Shown: positions 16,606 through 25,920, counted from the stretch's first letter. The stretch is DNA of 64,000 nucleotides from Candidatus Bathyarchaeota archaeon (GCA_020354575.1 CP070649.1:1401098-1465097); one strand, 5' to 3'. Notes: generated by a model from the sequence alone, not told the origin. Numbers and translations are program-made.

Positions 16606-17727
16606 GTGACTCGTGAAGGACATAGTTCATCTCAAATATTGCAAAGGTTGAACCATCAAAAGGCATTATCCCAGAAAGCTCAAACCTCCCAACTAACCAG
16701 TGAAGTGTTTGCTTTTCATGTCAGAAACAAATCGGGAGGCGTTCAAGAGGCCGTAAAAAAAGCGATGGCGCCTATTTGGGAAAATAATCTGCTTGTGGGT
16801 AGAAACATATTCGTAAAGGTAAATTTAATCTCATCCGAATTTGTACCAGGTCAATGTACATCCCCATTAATCCTAGATGAAGTCTTGAAAGAGTTGACTG
16901 AAAATGGTTACAAAGTAACTTTGGGGGATGCCGACCTCGCAGCAGCTCGGCAATGTGACAAAGCGGGTTATGTCTGGGGACACAGAAGACTTGCATCAAT
17001 GTATGGCGCACGATTCCAAAATCTATCTAAGGACAAACTGATAAAAGTCGAGGTTAACGGACAGATTTTCAAGACACTAGAAATCCCAAGAGTTGTATAT
17101 CAAGCAGATCATATAATAAGCTTACCAGTAATGAAAACTCACTGTCTAACCGGAATGACCTGTGCTCTAAAGCATTTCTGGGGCATTGTGCCTCGAGTAC
17201 GCCATCAATATCATCTAGTTGTTAATGAAGCGATAGCGGATATCGCACAACTTATTCAACCAAAACTTGCTTTTTCAATCGTTGATGGCACAATAGCTAT
17301 GGAGGGAGATGGCCCACGAACTGGCAAACCAAAAATATGCAATGTATTAATGTCTTCTAACGATCCTGTAGCGCTAGATGCAGCAGTCGCACAATATATG
17401 GGCATGGACATACCTATTCATGTGAAAGCAGCAGCCGATCGTGGAGTGGGAAATCTCGATTACAGAATTTCAGGTGATAAACTCAAATCCAATCCCTTTA
17501 TATCACCTGCCCCTAAAAGCCAGCCTATTTTCAGGTGGGAAATGGCACTTCGTAAAACCAAGTTAAAACCGTTATTTTTTGATACACCGCTATTTGGGCT
17601 CTTCGCGTTTATAGCCACGAAGTACAATACTTTTTGGTATTATCAACTGCAAGGAAAGAAATTTACAAGAGAAATTGCAGAAACATTCCATGGAAAAGAA
17701 CTTTCAAGATTCGTGCAATTCCAGTAA
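16606..17727 (+). CDS. DUF362 domain protein
   Basis: A 373-residue protein with the DUF362 core: VFVKVNLIS near residue 67, then LGDADLAAARQC near 107, the HIISLPVMKTHCLTGMTCALKHFWGIVPR segment (key portion MKTHCLTGMTCALKH) near 170 and ALDAAVAQYMGM near 258. DUF362 proteins often neighbour 4Fe-4S domains, but no ferredoxin motif is present here. Function is unknown. GTG is chosen because GAGGGA lies five bases before it. Its place among glycosyltransferases suggests a link to cell-surface chemistry, but that is only context. Confidence 0.8.
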   Translation: MTREGHSSSQILQRLNHQKALSQKAQTSQLTSEVFAFHVRNKSGGVQEAVKKAMAPIWENNLLVGRNIFVKVNLISSEFVPGQCTSPLILDEVLKELTENGYKVTLGDADLAAARQCDKAGYVWGHRRLASMYGARFQNLSKDKLIKVEVNGQIFKTLEIPRVVYQADHIISLPVMKTHCLTGMTCALKHFWGIVPRVRHQYHLVVNEAIADIAQLIQPKLAFSIVDGTIAMEGDGPRTGKPKICNVLMSSNDPVALDAAVAQYMGMDIPIHVKAAADRGVGNLDYRISGDKLKSNPFISPAPKSQPIFRWEMALRKTKLKPLFFDTPLFGLFAFIATKYNTFWYYQLQGKKFTREIAETFHGKELSRFVQFQ

Positions 17728-17781
17728 ACACGACTGCTACTTTTCAGAATCGTATCGAACGATGCGTTTTTTATTAATAGT

Positions 17782-19440
17782 TTAGGATGTGCGCCTTCTA
17801 TAAAGGTAGATCCCATCCTCATATTTTATAAGGGCAAAATCCTTGTAATATTCACCCATTTTTTCTAGTAGTAAAAAACCAGTATATTGATCATACAGCA
17901 TATCCATTAACACATAATCTGATTCAATTATAAGCTGATTCATGTATTCGTCAGCTTCTAGGGGCGAATATTCAAACACTTGCGGAAGTGGCACTACGTA
18001 AGCATTTATTCGACCTGAAAAATGAGGAAATATATTATTTTGGGTTAGAACCGAGGCATTTTGAGGAACAAGCGCTATAGTTTCTTGTAGAGTAATTTCA
18101 TGGTTACCTATATTTGGTATGGAATATTCGGAAAAATGTGGGATTGACGTAGTTGATGTAAGTAATAGAGGACTTAGAGGACTTGCAAAAAGGGAGAATA
18201 TACTCATAATAACGAGCATGTTCTTGATTTTCCCAATGATTTTGGAATATGTTAGGTTATGAATCTGATGCATTCCTGCGATCGCAGCCAAGAAAAGAAA
18301 AGGGATATAATATAGAGGGTAATGTATGCCTACCACGTAAAACTTATCATTGTTTGAAAGAAGGGCGGGTCCCAAAAATGGTAGTGTAATGAGTAACATA
18401 GAACTTGTGATTGGTAGGAAAAGCAAAGAGCCAAAGGTCAAGATAAGGAATAAAAACTTGAGATATGCATCGTATACCAACGCTTGAAGCATTCTGAGAG
18501 GGTTAAGAATTATGTAGAGAGGCATTGATATCGGATCCCCTTTTATCCCAAGGACAGACCAATAATCTGTTGCTCTGTAATAAGAAGAGAATGCGGGATT
18601 TATGGGGAAAAACGTGTTTTGTATCCATCTGGCAATAAGAAGCCATATTATAGCTAGACTCATGGTTGTCAACATCACTAAGATCTTTTTATCTGGGAAT
18701 TTCCTTTGTTTCAACATTCCGAAGAGATTGCTTCTATACTTCAGGATTCCATATAATCCGATAAAAAACACGATAAGAGACACGTTCTCTGCAACCATTA
18801 GAGCAAGGATTATAAAAGCGAAATATTTGATCCACTTTTCAGTTTCTAAACAGTACATCGCGGAAAAGAAGAACAAAGGCAAGAAAGACTGCACATGAAA
18901 ATCAAACCAGTTTGCACCTTGAAGCGGAGGGTACAACAAGTATAGTAGTGAAAAACTTACCGCCACCAGCTTGCTGTTAAAGCGGTTCTTAGCATACAAG
19001 TAGAGTGGGAGAGCCCCCAAGGCAATTATGAAAGATTGAAAAACAAAAAGAGTCTCGGGCATTTGATAAAGTGCATATACAGGCAATAGTAGAAATAAGA
19101 TTGGGCTGAAATGGAGACCAAAATAACAACCACTGGGGTTGAAGAACTGCTCAGGCGTGTAATAGAAGAGCCTTCCATTGTTTAATGTGGTGGAAAGAGC
19201 TTGGTGGCTAATTCCAAAATCCCATGCAAACGAGCTAAATGCCTGATGTTTAAGGATCGTAAAATATGAGAAAAGAATTGTGTACACCAATATCATCAGA
19301 TAAATAACAAATTCACTCGTATTCTGACCATGCTTTCTCGAACTTAAGAAGGTTTCAATTTTTTCTGCATTAATTTTCTCAATTGATTTTATTTTCTTTT
19401 TCACCCAAATAACAAATGCAGGTAAATCAGATTTCGTCAC
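17782..19440 (-). CDS. DUF2079 polytopic membrane protein
   Basis: About 552 residues with many hydrophobic segments, matching DUF2079. The family feature FAWDFGISHQAL near residue 73 is followed by HFSPILFLLLPVYAL and by the YLLYPPLQGANWFDFHVQSF region, reminiscent of GT-C glycosyltransferases that use polyprenyl-linked sugars. It may be a membrane glycosyltransferase but no activity is established. The start is put at GTG 19440, five bases after GAGGT, rather than TTG 19446. It is the only leftward gene inside the glycan block apart from the epimerase at its far end. Confidence 0.8.
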   Translation of the reverse strand: MTKSDLPAFVIWVKKKIKSIEKINAEKIETFLSSRKHGQNTSEFVIYLMILVYTILFSYFTILKHQAFSSFAWDFGISHQALSTTLNNGRLFYYTPEQFFNPSGCYFGLHFSPILFLLLPVYALYQMPETLFVFQSFIIALGALPLYLYAKNRFNSKLVAVSFSLLYLLYPPLQGANWFDFHVQSFLPLFFFSAMYCLETEKWIKYFAFIILALMVAENVSLIVFFIGLYGILKYRSNLFGMLKQRKFPDKKILVMLTTMSLAIIWLLIARWIQNTFFPINPAFSSYYRATDYWSVLGIKGDPISMPLYIILNPLRMLQALVYDAYLKFLFLILTFGSLLFLPITSSMLLITLPFLGPALLSNNDKFYVVGIHYPLYYIPFLFLAAIAGMHQIHNLTYSKIIGKIKNMLVIMSIFSLFASPLSPLLLTSTTSIPHFSEYSIPNIGNHEITLQETIALVPQNASVLTQNNIFPHFSGRINAYVVPLPQVFEYSPLEADEYMNQLIIESDYVLMDMLYDQYTGFLLLEKMGEYYKDFALIKYEDGIYLYRRRTS

Positions 19441-19610
19441 ACCCAACCTCTAAGGCACTCCAGTCAAATAATTTTCACTATGCCGCAATAACAGATGCGT
19501 GCATCACGACTCTTAGAAGTAACCAGTTTATCAAAAGGCTTTATAACGATTGCTAAATCCACACACGCCAAAAGCACACGGTTGAATCATGCATGTCACA
19601 TCAATGCAAT

Positions 19611-19618
19611 TTTTAAAG
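19611..19618 (+). promoter_or_regulatory. TATA box of the FAD oxidoreductase/glycosyltransferase unit
   Basis: The TTTTTAAAG element before 19620 lies about 32 bases before the TTG start at 19650. It is the likely promoter for the rightward oxidoreductase, GT4 and GT2 genes. Confidence 0.5.
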
Positions 19619-19649
19619 CATCGCCTTCCTAACTACAGTTAAAAGTTGA

Positions 19650-20939
19650 TTGGCCTTGAAAGTCTTAATCGTTGGTGGTGGTCTTTCAGGTTTGGGGGCA
19701 GGCTACAGACTTTCCAAGCAAGGTTTCGAGGTTACTATTTTAGAAAAAGAAGAATATATTGGGGGAATGGCATCTAGCTATCTGATTGACGGAATTTATG
19801 TTCCAAAAACTTATCATCATATAATGTCTGGAGATAAGGTGACGCTTAGTCTAATACGCGAGCTTGGTTTGCAGCCATACCTCTATTGGAAGAGGCTAAA
19901 AACAGGTTTTCTATATGGTAACAATCAATACGATTTTTCTTCGCCAGTCAGCATATTAAGATTTAAGCCCTTATCCATTATAGATCGAATAAAATTTGCA
20001 CTTTTGGTTTTAAAGGCGCGAACAGCAAAGGATTGGGCATTTCTTGATGGAGTCAATATCAAAGATTGGGTTTCCGAGAACTATGGCGAAGGTCTCTATC
20101 AGAATCTGATTAAACACATAGTGATTGACAAATTCGATGAACCTCCTGAGAATATTTCCGCTGCGTGGTTGCTAAGCAGATTTGGACATGAATCAAAGTC
20201 GATTTCTGGAAAATTTGGCTACCTTCGAGATAAAGGCATTCAAGAATTAATTGATAGATTATCAGAGAATATAAAAAGGAATGGAGGGACTGTCAAAAAA
20301 CAAGCCAGAGTAAAAAGAGTCAGCATAGAAGATGAGCAAGTAACGGGCGTCGTGTATGGAGAAGACAAGCGATTCGAAGAAGGTGACGCTGTCATAAGCA
20401 CGGTTCCCACACCGATTGTCATCGAAATTGTACCAGAGCTTCCAGAAAGCTACAAGCAGCAGTTAAGGCACATAACATACAAAGCCTGTATATGCATGAC
20501 GATCGGTCTTGAAGAGAAGATCAGCGAATACTATTGGCTTAATTGCATTGGTTCATATCCTTTTGTTGGTTTATTTGAACATCGTTATCTGAATATTGAT
20601 GCAACTCCAGAAGGGATAATGTACCTAGTGAAATATTTGGACACTACCCATACTGACTGGCTTCGATCAAACGAAGAAATAATGGAACGATATATTTTCA
20701 GTTTAGAGGAGTCGTTTCCAGGTGTTAAATCCAAAATTCTCTGGTACAAAGTGTATAGGGAACCGTTTTCAACTCCTGTGTACTCAGTCAACTTCGGGAA
20801 GTTTATGCCAGATTTGCTTTCACCTATTAAGAATCTCTATATAACTGGGATATCCAGAATATACCCGAAAGATAGATACATGGGAACAGCACTCGCTTCA
20901 GGTTTTGAAGCAGCGGAAGCAATGATAAAAACCTGTTAA
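19650..20939 (+). CDS. FAD-dependent amine-oxidase-family oxidoreductase in a glycan cluster
   Basis: A 429-residue flavoprotein with an N-terminal FAD-binding fold, VLIVGGGLSGLGAGYRL at residues 5-21 and ILEKEEYIGGMASS near 31, and a C-terminal FAD loop MGTALASGFEAAEAM. It belongs to the protoporphyrinogen-oxidase/phytoene-desaturase-like superfamily, members of which occur in surface-polysaccharide clusters. The substrate is not evident; UDP-sugar mutase-like or lipid redox roles are possible. TTG 19650 is the start, supported by the TATA box about 32 bases upstream. The GT4 gene follows within 30 bases. Confidence 0.8.
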   Translation: MALKVLIVGGGLSGLGAGYRLSKQGFEVTILEKEEYIGGMASSYLIDGIYVPKTYHHIMSGDKVTLSLIRELGLQPYLYWKRLKTGFLYGNNQYDFSSPVSILRFKPLSIIDRIKFALLVLKARTAKDWAFLDGVNIKDWVSENYGEGLYQNLIKHIVIDKFDEPPENISAAWLLSRFGHESKSISGKFGYLRDKGIQELIDRLSENIKRNGGTVKKQARVKRVSIEDEQVTGVVYGEDKRFEEGDAVISTVPTPIVIEIVPELPESYKQQLRHITYKACICMTIGLEEKISEYYWLNCIGSYPFVGLFEHRYLNIDATPEGIMYLVKYLDTTHTDWLRSNEEIMERYIFSLEESFPGVKSKILWYKVYREPFSTPVYSVNFGKFMPDLLSPIKNLYITGISRIYPKDRYMGTALASGFEAAEAMIKTC

Positions 20940-20965
20940 GCTTCATAATCGGTTTGGCTGCTAAA

Positions 20966-22099
20966 ATGGATGTTAATTCATTCATGAGACGAAGTTTGAA
21001 TAACAGAATCTTGCTTATTAGTAACCGGACCCCATTCACTGGGATTGGCAATTACAGTTATCAATTAATCAAAAATTTTCAACAATATCGCTTAATAGAC
21101 TTCAACTTCCTAAACTTGGCAACGATTGCTGAGGATAGCTATGGCGGTTCAATAGGACTTTTTTCTCAGAAAATCAAACGACTCGTAGATCACTTACTCT
21201 TTCTTCATAAAATCCCGAAACACTACAGAGTATATCATCTTCTCAATCCTAACTTAGGAATTCTAATAGCAAAATACCGCCCAATCGTTGTGACAGTACA
21301 CGATATCTTCCCTTTTACTTCAATCGCAAAAAAGATTGCGATAACTGAATCCCATGGTTTAGATATCCCAATTCTGTTGGCCATGAAAGTCAACATGAAA
21401 TCCGTAAGAAATGCCGATAGAATCATAACCGTTTCAGAACATACTAAAAAGGATCTTACGACCTTATTTCGAATAAATCCTTCAAGAATCACAGTGATTC
21501 ACCTAGGAGTGGATAGAAATCTATATCGTCTTAGAAGCAAAAAAAGAGCACGATCACATCTGAATCTTCCTCTTGATAAGAAGATTATTCTTCATGTAGG
21601 TGTTGATGAGCCAAGAAAAAACATTAGAACCTTGATAGAAGCTTTCTCGATAATTAAGAAGAAAATGCCTAAAACTATTTTGATAAGAGTGGGGGGGATG
21701 CGCAATATCACAAGGAGATTAATCACTTCTTTTCGCTTGGAGGGGTCGGTCATGCACCATAGCAAAGTGTCTAATCTAGCTCTGTTTTACAATGCTGCTG
21801 ATGTACTTGCCTTCCCTTCTTACTATGAAGGATTTGGAAAACCAGTTTTGGAGGCTATGGCTTCTGGTACGCCAGTAATTGCTGGACGAGGTTCCTCTAT
21901 CCCAGAGGTCTTAGGCGATTCTGGAATTATGATACCTCCCAGCGATGCTAAGATGCTGAGAGATGCTATTTGCCAAGTATTGACTGAGAACCAAACACGA
22001 GCCGAAATGATAGAAAAGGGATTGAAGAGAAGCCTGAAATTCAATTGGCGGACTTGCGCGGACAAAACAATCAAGATTTATGAGGTTCTCCAAGATTAA
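20966..22099 (+). CDS. Glycosyltransferase family 4 protein
   Basis: About 377 residues with the two-Rossmann GT-B fold. Evidence: FTGIGNYSYQLIK near the N-terminus, VVTVHDIFPFTS near residue 106, the conserved KIILHVGVDEPRKNIRTLIEAF segment near 210, and the donor-binding FPSYYEGFGKPVLEAMASGTPVI region near 284 with the E-x7-E pattern. It transfers a nucleotide-activated sugar in glycan assembly. ATG 20966 is used; TTG 20954 is also in frame and no clear ribosome binding site decides between them. It is part of the rightward glycan operon. Confidence 0.88.
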   Translation: MDVNSFMRRSLNNRILLISNRTPFTGIGNYSYQLIKNFQQYRLIDFNFLNLATIAEDSYGGSIGLFSQKIKRLVDHLLFLHKIPKHYRVYHLLNPNLGILIAKYRPIVVTVHDIFPFTSIAKKIAITESHGLDIPILLAMKVNMKSVRNADRIITVSEHTKKDLTTLFRINPSRITVIHLGVDRNLYRLRSKKRARSHLNLPLDKKIILHVGVDEPRKNIRTLIEAFSIIKKKMPKTILIRVGGMRNITRRLITSFRLEGSVMHHSKVSNLALFYNAADVLAFPSYYEGFGKPVLEAMASGTPVIAGRGSSIPEVLGDSGIMIPPSDAKMLRDAICQVLTENQTRAEMIEKGLKRSLKFNWRTCADKTIKIYEVLQD

Positions 22100-22191
22100 G
22101 CTTTGAGTTTAAGATGACGCAGGATGGATTCCCCTTCCAATCACCAAGCTCTTATTAGGAACTTCGAATCTTGAGGACAGTATACGAGGAG

Positions 22192-22941
22192 ATGAACAAA
22201 ATGACTAATCCTGCTTTCTCGGTAATCATTCCAACGCTGAATGAGGAAGCCAGAATAGGAAGATTACTTGAATCACTTCATGAACAATCTTTTAAAAACT
22301 TCGAAGTTGTAATCGTTGATGGAGGGAGTTCTGACAACACTGTTGTTCTTTCCAAGAAGTTTGCAGCAAGAGTGTTTATTAAGGAAGGATGCAAAGAGTT
22401 CCCTTCTCGCAATTTCGCTGCTCGATGTTCCAAGGGAGACCACTTTTTATTTCTGAGTGCAGATGTTATTCTAGCTAAAGAAATTCTTGAATATGTAGCG
22501 CAGTATTTGGAAGAGAAGACTCACATTTCAGGGATTTGTGCAATGGGAATGCCTTTTAATGCCCCTTTGTGGATGAAAATCGAGTACTTAGCCTTTTGGC
22601 GATTACTTCGCATATGGACTTTCCTTACAAATGATTATCATGGAAGTACGAATTTTATGGTCGTGCGAAAAGATGCATTTAAGAGAGTTGGCGGCTTCAC
22701 AGATGAATTCTGTGCAGATACAATATTCTTTAACAACTTAGGACGAATTGAGCAAGTGGAAATGCTTCCAAGAGTCTCAGTTTACGTCTCGGGAAGAAGA
22801 GCAAGAAAAATGGGATTTCTGAGATTTACCGCCCATTTTCTATGGGTAGTTCTCTTTGACTATATTCCGTTTCTAAGAAACAATGCAATTACAAAATTCT
22901 TGCAGAGACATTCCGCGGATTATAGAGCGAAAAAACATTAG
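22192..22941 (+). CDS. Glycosyltransferase family 2 protein
   Basis: A 249-residue GT-A transferase with SVIIPTLNEEARIGRLLESL at the N-terminus, VVIVDGGSSDNT near residue 45, FLFLSADVIL (metal-binding Asp region) near 86 and YHGSTNFMVVRKDAFKRVGGF near 152. A hydrophobic C-terminal stretch (LWVVLFDYIPFL) may attach it to the membrane. GAGGAG precedes both ATG 22192 (two bases after) and ATG 22201 (eleven bases after), so the start may be 22201. Acceptor and sugar are unknown. It is the last rightward gene of the glycan block. Confidence 0.85.
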   Translation: MNKMTNPAFSVIIPTLNEEARIGRLLESLHEQSFKNFEVVIVDGGSSDNTVVLSKKFAARVFIKEGCKEFPSRNFAARCSKGDHFLFLSADVILAKEILEYVAQYLEEKTHISGICAMGMPFNAPLWMKIEYLAFWRLLRIWTFLTNDYHGSTNFMVVRKDAFKRVGGFTDEFCADTIFFNNLGRIEQVEMLPRVSVYVSGRRARKMGFLRFTAHFLWVVLFDYIPFLRNNAITKFLQRHSADYRAKKH

Positions 22942-22972
22942 GTTTAATGCAATCCCTTGGACTCAAAATATA

Positions 22973-23968
22973 TTAAATAAATTGAGTTGATGTTTCAATT
23001 TGAGAGTCGGTCTTCTTTTCCAAACGCGATTTAATCCATTCATAAGTTATGGCCAATCCTGTTTCAAGAGTAATTTCTGGCTGCCAATTCAGAGCTCTTC
23101 TTGCAAGAGTAATGTCAGCATTCCGACCTCTTACTCCTTGGGGAGCTGAAAGATCGTATGTTTTTCGTATCTTCTTCCCTGAAATTCTAATTATCATATC
23201 AGCAAGCTCATCAATGCTTACTAGTTGTTCTGAGCCAATATTGATAGGCTTTTCATAATTTGATTCCATGAGCGCAATTGTACCTTTCACAGCGTCATCA
23301 ATATAGCAATAACTTCGAGTTTGTTTACCATCTCCCCAAATGACAATCGAGCCGGGATCTGTGGCTTCAGCCACCTTCCGGCAGAGAGCAGCAGGAGATT
23401 TCTCTCTTCCTCCCATGTAGGTTCCTTCCGGACCATAAATATTGTGATAACGGAGAATACGTATATCCATTTTGCAATCTCTCTGATAGGCTTCGCACAT
23501 CTTTTCAGTATACAGCTTTTCCCATCCATAGAAATTGTCTGGATCTGCAGGATAAGCATCTTCCTCTCTCAAACCTTTTACTTCAGATATCATTTGTTTG
23601 TAGGTTGGGTAAATGCAGGCCGAACTACTGAATAGATAGCGCTTAACTTTGTTTTGTTTTGCAGCCTCAATCATGTGGGTGTTGATCAGAGTGTTGTCAT
23701 GCATTACCTCGGCTCCAATGGCAGTGATGAAACCTATGCCGCCCATATTGGCAGCTAAATTGTAAATTCGATCAATATCTTTTGTGAGAGCTAGGCAATT
23801 CTTAAAGATCCGCAGATCAAGCTCCATCTTTTCGGAATAATATCGGTTTGATATATAATCATCAAATTTTATGTCTGCAATTCTAACAAAATTCCCTTGA
23901 CTATACAATTCCCTTGCCAAATGACTGCCTATAAAGCCCCCGCCACCAGTAACTAAAATCCGGACCAT
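22973..23968 (-). CDS. NAD-dependent epimerase, GDP-mannose 3,5-epimerase-like
   Basis: A 331-residue extended short-chain dehydrogenase. The NAD loop is TGGGGFIGSHLARELY at residues 7-22. NLAANMGGIGFI near 71 and FSSSACIYPTYKQ near 113 closely recall GDP-mannose 3,5-epimerase, and the catalytic YGWEKLYTEK is near 147. Such an enzyme would make GDP-L-galactose or GDP-gulose for the glycan block; other NDP-sugar epimerases are possible. A TATA-like ATTATATAAG at about 24001-24011 lies 33 bases before the ATG. It runs against the neighbouring GT2 gene. Confidence 0.82.
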   Translation of the reverse strand: MVRILVTGGGGFIGSHLARELYSQGNFVRIADIKFDDYISNRYYSEKMELDLRIFKNCLALTKDIDRIYNLAANMGGIGFITAIGAEVMHDNTLINTHMIEAAKQNKVKRYLFSSSACIYPTYKQMISEVKGLREEDAYPADPDNFYGWEKLYTEKMCEAYQRDCKMDIRILRYHNIYGPEGTYMGGREKSPAALCRKVAEATDPGSIVIWGDGKQTRSYCYIDDAVKGTIALMESNYEKPINIGSEQLVSIDELADMIIRISGKKIRKTYDLSAPQGVRGRNADITLARRALNWQPEITLETGLAITYEWIKSRLEKKTDSQIETSTQFI

Positions 23969-24026
23969 TTATTCATCACCATGGAGAATTCAGTAGCCAT
24001 TCTTATATAATTTCGTTATCCCTTGC

Positions 24027-24070
24027 TTCTGTAAAAGCAGTCTATTTTATTAACCTCTTCTTTTACAGAA
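24027..24070. repeat. 11-bp perfect inverted repeat before priS
   Basis: TTCTGTAAAAG at 24027-24037 is matched by CTTTTACAGAA at 24060-24070, a perfect 11-base inverted repeat with a 22-base spacer ending 10 bases before the priS start. It could be a regulator site or form a hairpin in the leader. Confidence 0.55.
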
Positions 24071-24079
24071 AAGGAATAA

Positions 24080-25063
24080 ATGCCGCTAAATTCCTTCCAA
24101 TTAATCAAGGAAAATTTCTCCAAGTATTATCACACGCTAGGAGAGGATGCATTCCTACTTTCTTTGATTAGACAACGCGAGTTTGGATTTATCCTATTTG
24201 ATAAAAAAATTATGCTTCGGCACAAGAGTTTTAAGAGTAGCGAAGCATTAAAAGGTTTTTTGATTTCTCTAGCTCCATCAGATGCCTACTTTTCAGCAGC
24301 TTTTTACGAGAGACCTACAGCCTCCATGACTAAAAAAGGTTGGCAAGGAGCAGATTTGGTGTTTGATATAGATGCAGACCACATCCCCACACCCTGTAAT
24401 AAAAGGCATGATAAATGGATATGCAGCAAATGTGGCTCAACTGATAACGGTCCATCCCCTAAAAAATGCCCAAATTGTAGAGAGGAAAAATTCGAAACAC
24501 AAACTTGGATTTGTGATGACTGTTTAGAATCAGCAAAGACAGAAACCATTAAGCTCATAGAGATTCTAGAGGATGATTTTGGAGTCATGAAAAGTGAGAT
24601 TAGCGCATTCTTTAGTGGACATCGCGGCTATCATATTCATATCGAGAACGAAAGAGTTGGATCTCTCAATTCCATGGCACGCAAAGAAATAGTTGATTAC
24701 GTTATGGGAGTAGGTTTTAAGAAGCAATTTCACAAATTGGCAAGAAATAGGAGAAAAGAAGCAAAAATTGACACAGTAGTTACAATGGATATTCATAGAC
24801 TAATTCGATTGGTTGGAAGCCTACATGGAAAGACGGGATTTATAAAAACCAAAGCATCTCTCGTCAATCTCGATAAATTTGATCCTTTAAAGGAAGCCAT
24901 AGCATTTAAAAAGGGAGAGATCGTTGTAAACGTCACTGAAGCTCCGGAGTTCCGAATAGGAGATGTGACTTTTGGTCCTTTCAAGAATGTCTATCATGAA
25001 GAGCTTCCAACGGCGGCGGCTTTATTTCTGCTTTGTAAAGGCGTTGCGCAGGTGGTTGAGTAG
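24080..25063 (+). CDS. priS: DNA primase small (catalytic) subunit PriS
   Basis: A 327-residue archaeal-eukaryotic primase subunit. The catalytic metal site is LVFDIDADH near residue 96, with SGHRGYHIHIEN near 178 and RLIRLVGSLHGKTGF near 240. The zinc region after DADH holds CNKRHDKWICSKC, CPNC and TWICDDC, two more Cys pairs than the usual knuckle and apparently a duplicated ribbon. It makes RNA/DNA primers with PriL, which is not in this window. AAAGGA supports the start. The GINS gene begins three bases after its stop. Confidence 0.93.
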   Translation: MPLNSFQLIKENFSKYYHTLGEDAFLLSLIRQREFGFILFDKKIMLRHKSFKSSEALKGFLISLAPSDAYFSAAFYERPTASMTKKGWQGADLVFDIDADHIPTPCNKRHDKWICSKCGSTDNGPSPKKCPNCREEKFETQTWICDDCLESAKTETIKLIEILEDDFGVMKSEISAFFSGHRGYHIHIENERVGSLNSMARKEIVDYVMGVGFKKQFHKLARNRRKEAKIDTVVTMDIHRLIRLVGSLHGKTGFIKTKASLVNLDKFDPLKEAIAFKKGEIVVNVTEAPEFRIGDVTFGPFKNVYHEELPTAAALFLLCKGVAQVVE

Positions 25064-25065
25064 CA

Positions 25066-25617
25066 ATGTATGACCTGCTTTATGATGCTTGGCTGATAGA
25101 GAAAAGGAATATTGAACTGCAAAAGCTTCCCAAAGGTTTCTTTGCCAAAATGGCGGAATATATAAGAAAGATTCGCCAAGAAGGACGAATGTTGGATCGG
25201 AAGTCTCCAAAGGCAAACCTAATTTCAAAGGAGCTTACAAACGTTCGTAAACTAATGGATGAACTTGTTAAGCTTCGTTTCGAGAAGATAATTAGTTATG
25301 CAACCTCTGCAAATGTGGCTGAACATGAAACTCTGACTTTAGAAGAAGAAAGGTTGTTCGTTGGCGTGAGACCTTCATTCGAAAATTTCCAAACCTCAAT
25401 TAAAGATTCCATGCGAGGAAAAATTCCGAAGGTTGATGAAGTAATTATCCCTACTAAACGGATTCTCTTGCGGTTCTTAAAAGAAATTCCAGCTATTGCA
25501 GGAGCGGACATGCAGACCTATGGACCTTTTTCAGTTGAAGATGTGGCAATTGTGCCAATTGAAAACGCTAAAGTCCTCTTAAAGCGCGGAGTTGCCATGA
25601 AGGTAGAAATAGAGTAA
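25066..25617 (+). CDS. GINS complex subunit (Gins15/Gins51-type)
   Basis: A 183-residue protein with a helical N-terminal half (MYDLLYDAWLIEKRN to RKLMDELVKLRFEKII) and a small C-terminal strand domain (QTYGPFSVEDVAIVP...ENAKVLLKRGVAMKVE), the domain order of the archaeal Gins15/51 family. GINS joins Cdc45/GAN and MCM in the replicative helicase and contacts primase. It sits directly after priS, an arrangement known from many archaea. No second GINS subunit is in the window, so the complex may be a homotetramer or its partner lies elsewhere. Confidence 0.88.
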   Translation: MYDLLYDAWLIEKRNIELQKLPKGFFAKMAEYIRKIRQEGRMLDRKSPKANLISKELTNVRKLMDELVKLRFEKIISYATSANVAEHETLTLEEERLFVGVRPSFENFQTSIKDSMRGKIPKVDEVIIPTKRILLRFLKEIPAIAGADMQTYGPFSVEDVAIVPIENAKVLLKRGVAMKVEIE

Positions 25618-25659
25618 ACTTTTTCTTATTTATTGGCAAAAGAAGCATGGAGAGCCACA

Positions 25660-25920
25660 TTGACAAAAAATGCAAAAGCCGACAGAACGCTAGATTGCTT
25701 GGGCCTCTTCTGTCCAGAGCCTGTTTTCAGAACGCGCTTGGAGTTGGACAAGATGAAACCTGGAGAAACTCTGGAGATCTTTGCAGATGATCCAGCAGCA
25801 GAAAAGGACATAGAAAGCTTATCCAAACGTCTAGGTCACGATATTCTAGAAATGAGAAAAAAAGGAAATACAATATATTTTTTGATAAAAAAAAAAGAAA
25901 ATAAGAGGTTTCTACGATGA
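25660..25920 (+). CDS. TusA-like sulfur carrier protein
   Basis: A protein of about 86 residues of the TusA/SirA/YedF family. The fingerprint is TLDCLGLFCPEPVFRTRLEL, in which the Cys of CPEP carries the persulfide; EIFADDPAAEKDIESLSKRLGH completes the fold. It likely relays sulfur to or from the adjacent Fe-S assembly proteins. TTG 25660 is chosen because GGAGAG lies five bases upstream; TTG 25633 is in frame further out. Its stop overlaps the IscS start (ATGA), indicating one operon. Confidence 0.85.
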   Translation: MTKNAKADRTLDCLGLFCPEPVFRTRLELDKMKPGETLEIFADDPAAEKDIESLSKRLGHDILEMRKKGNTIYFLIKKKENKRFLR

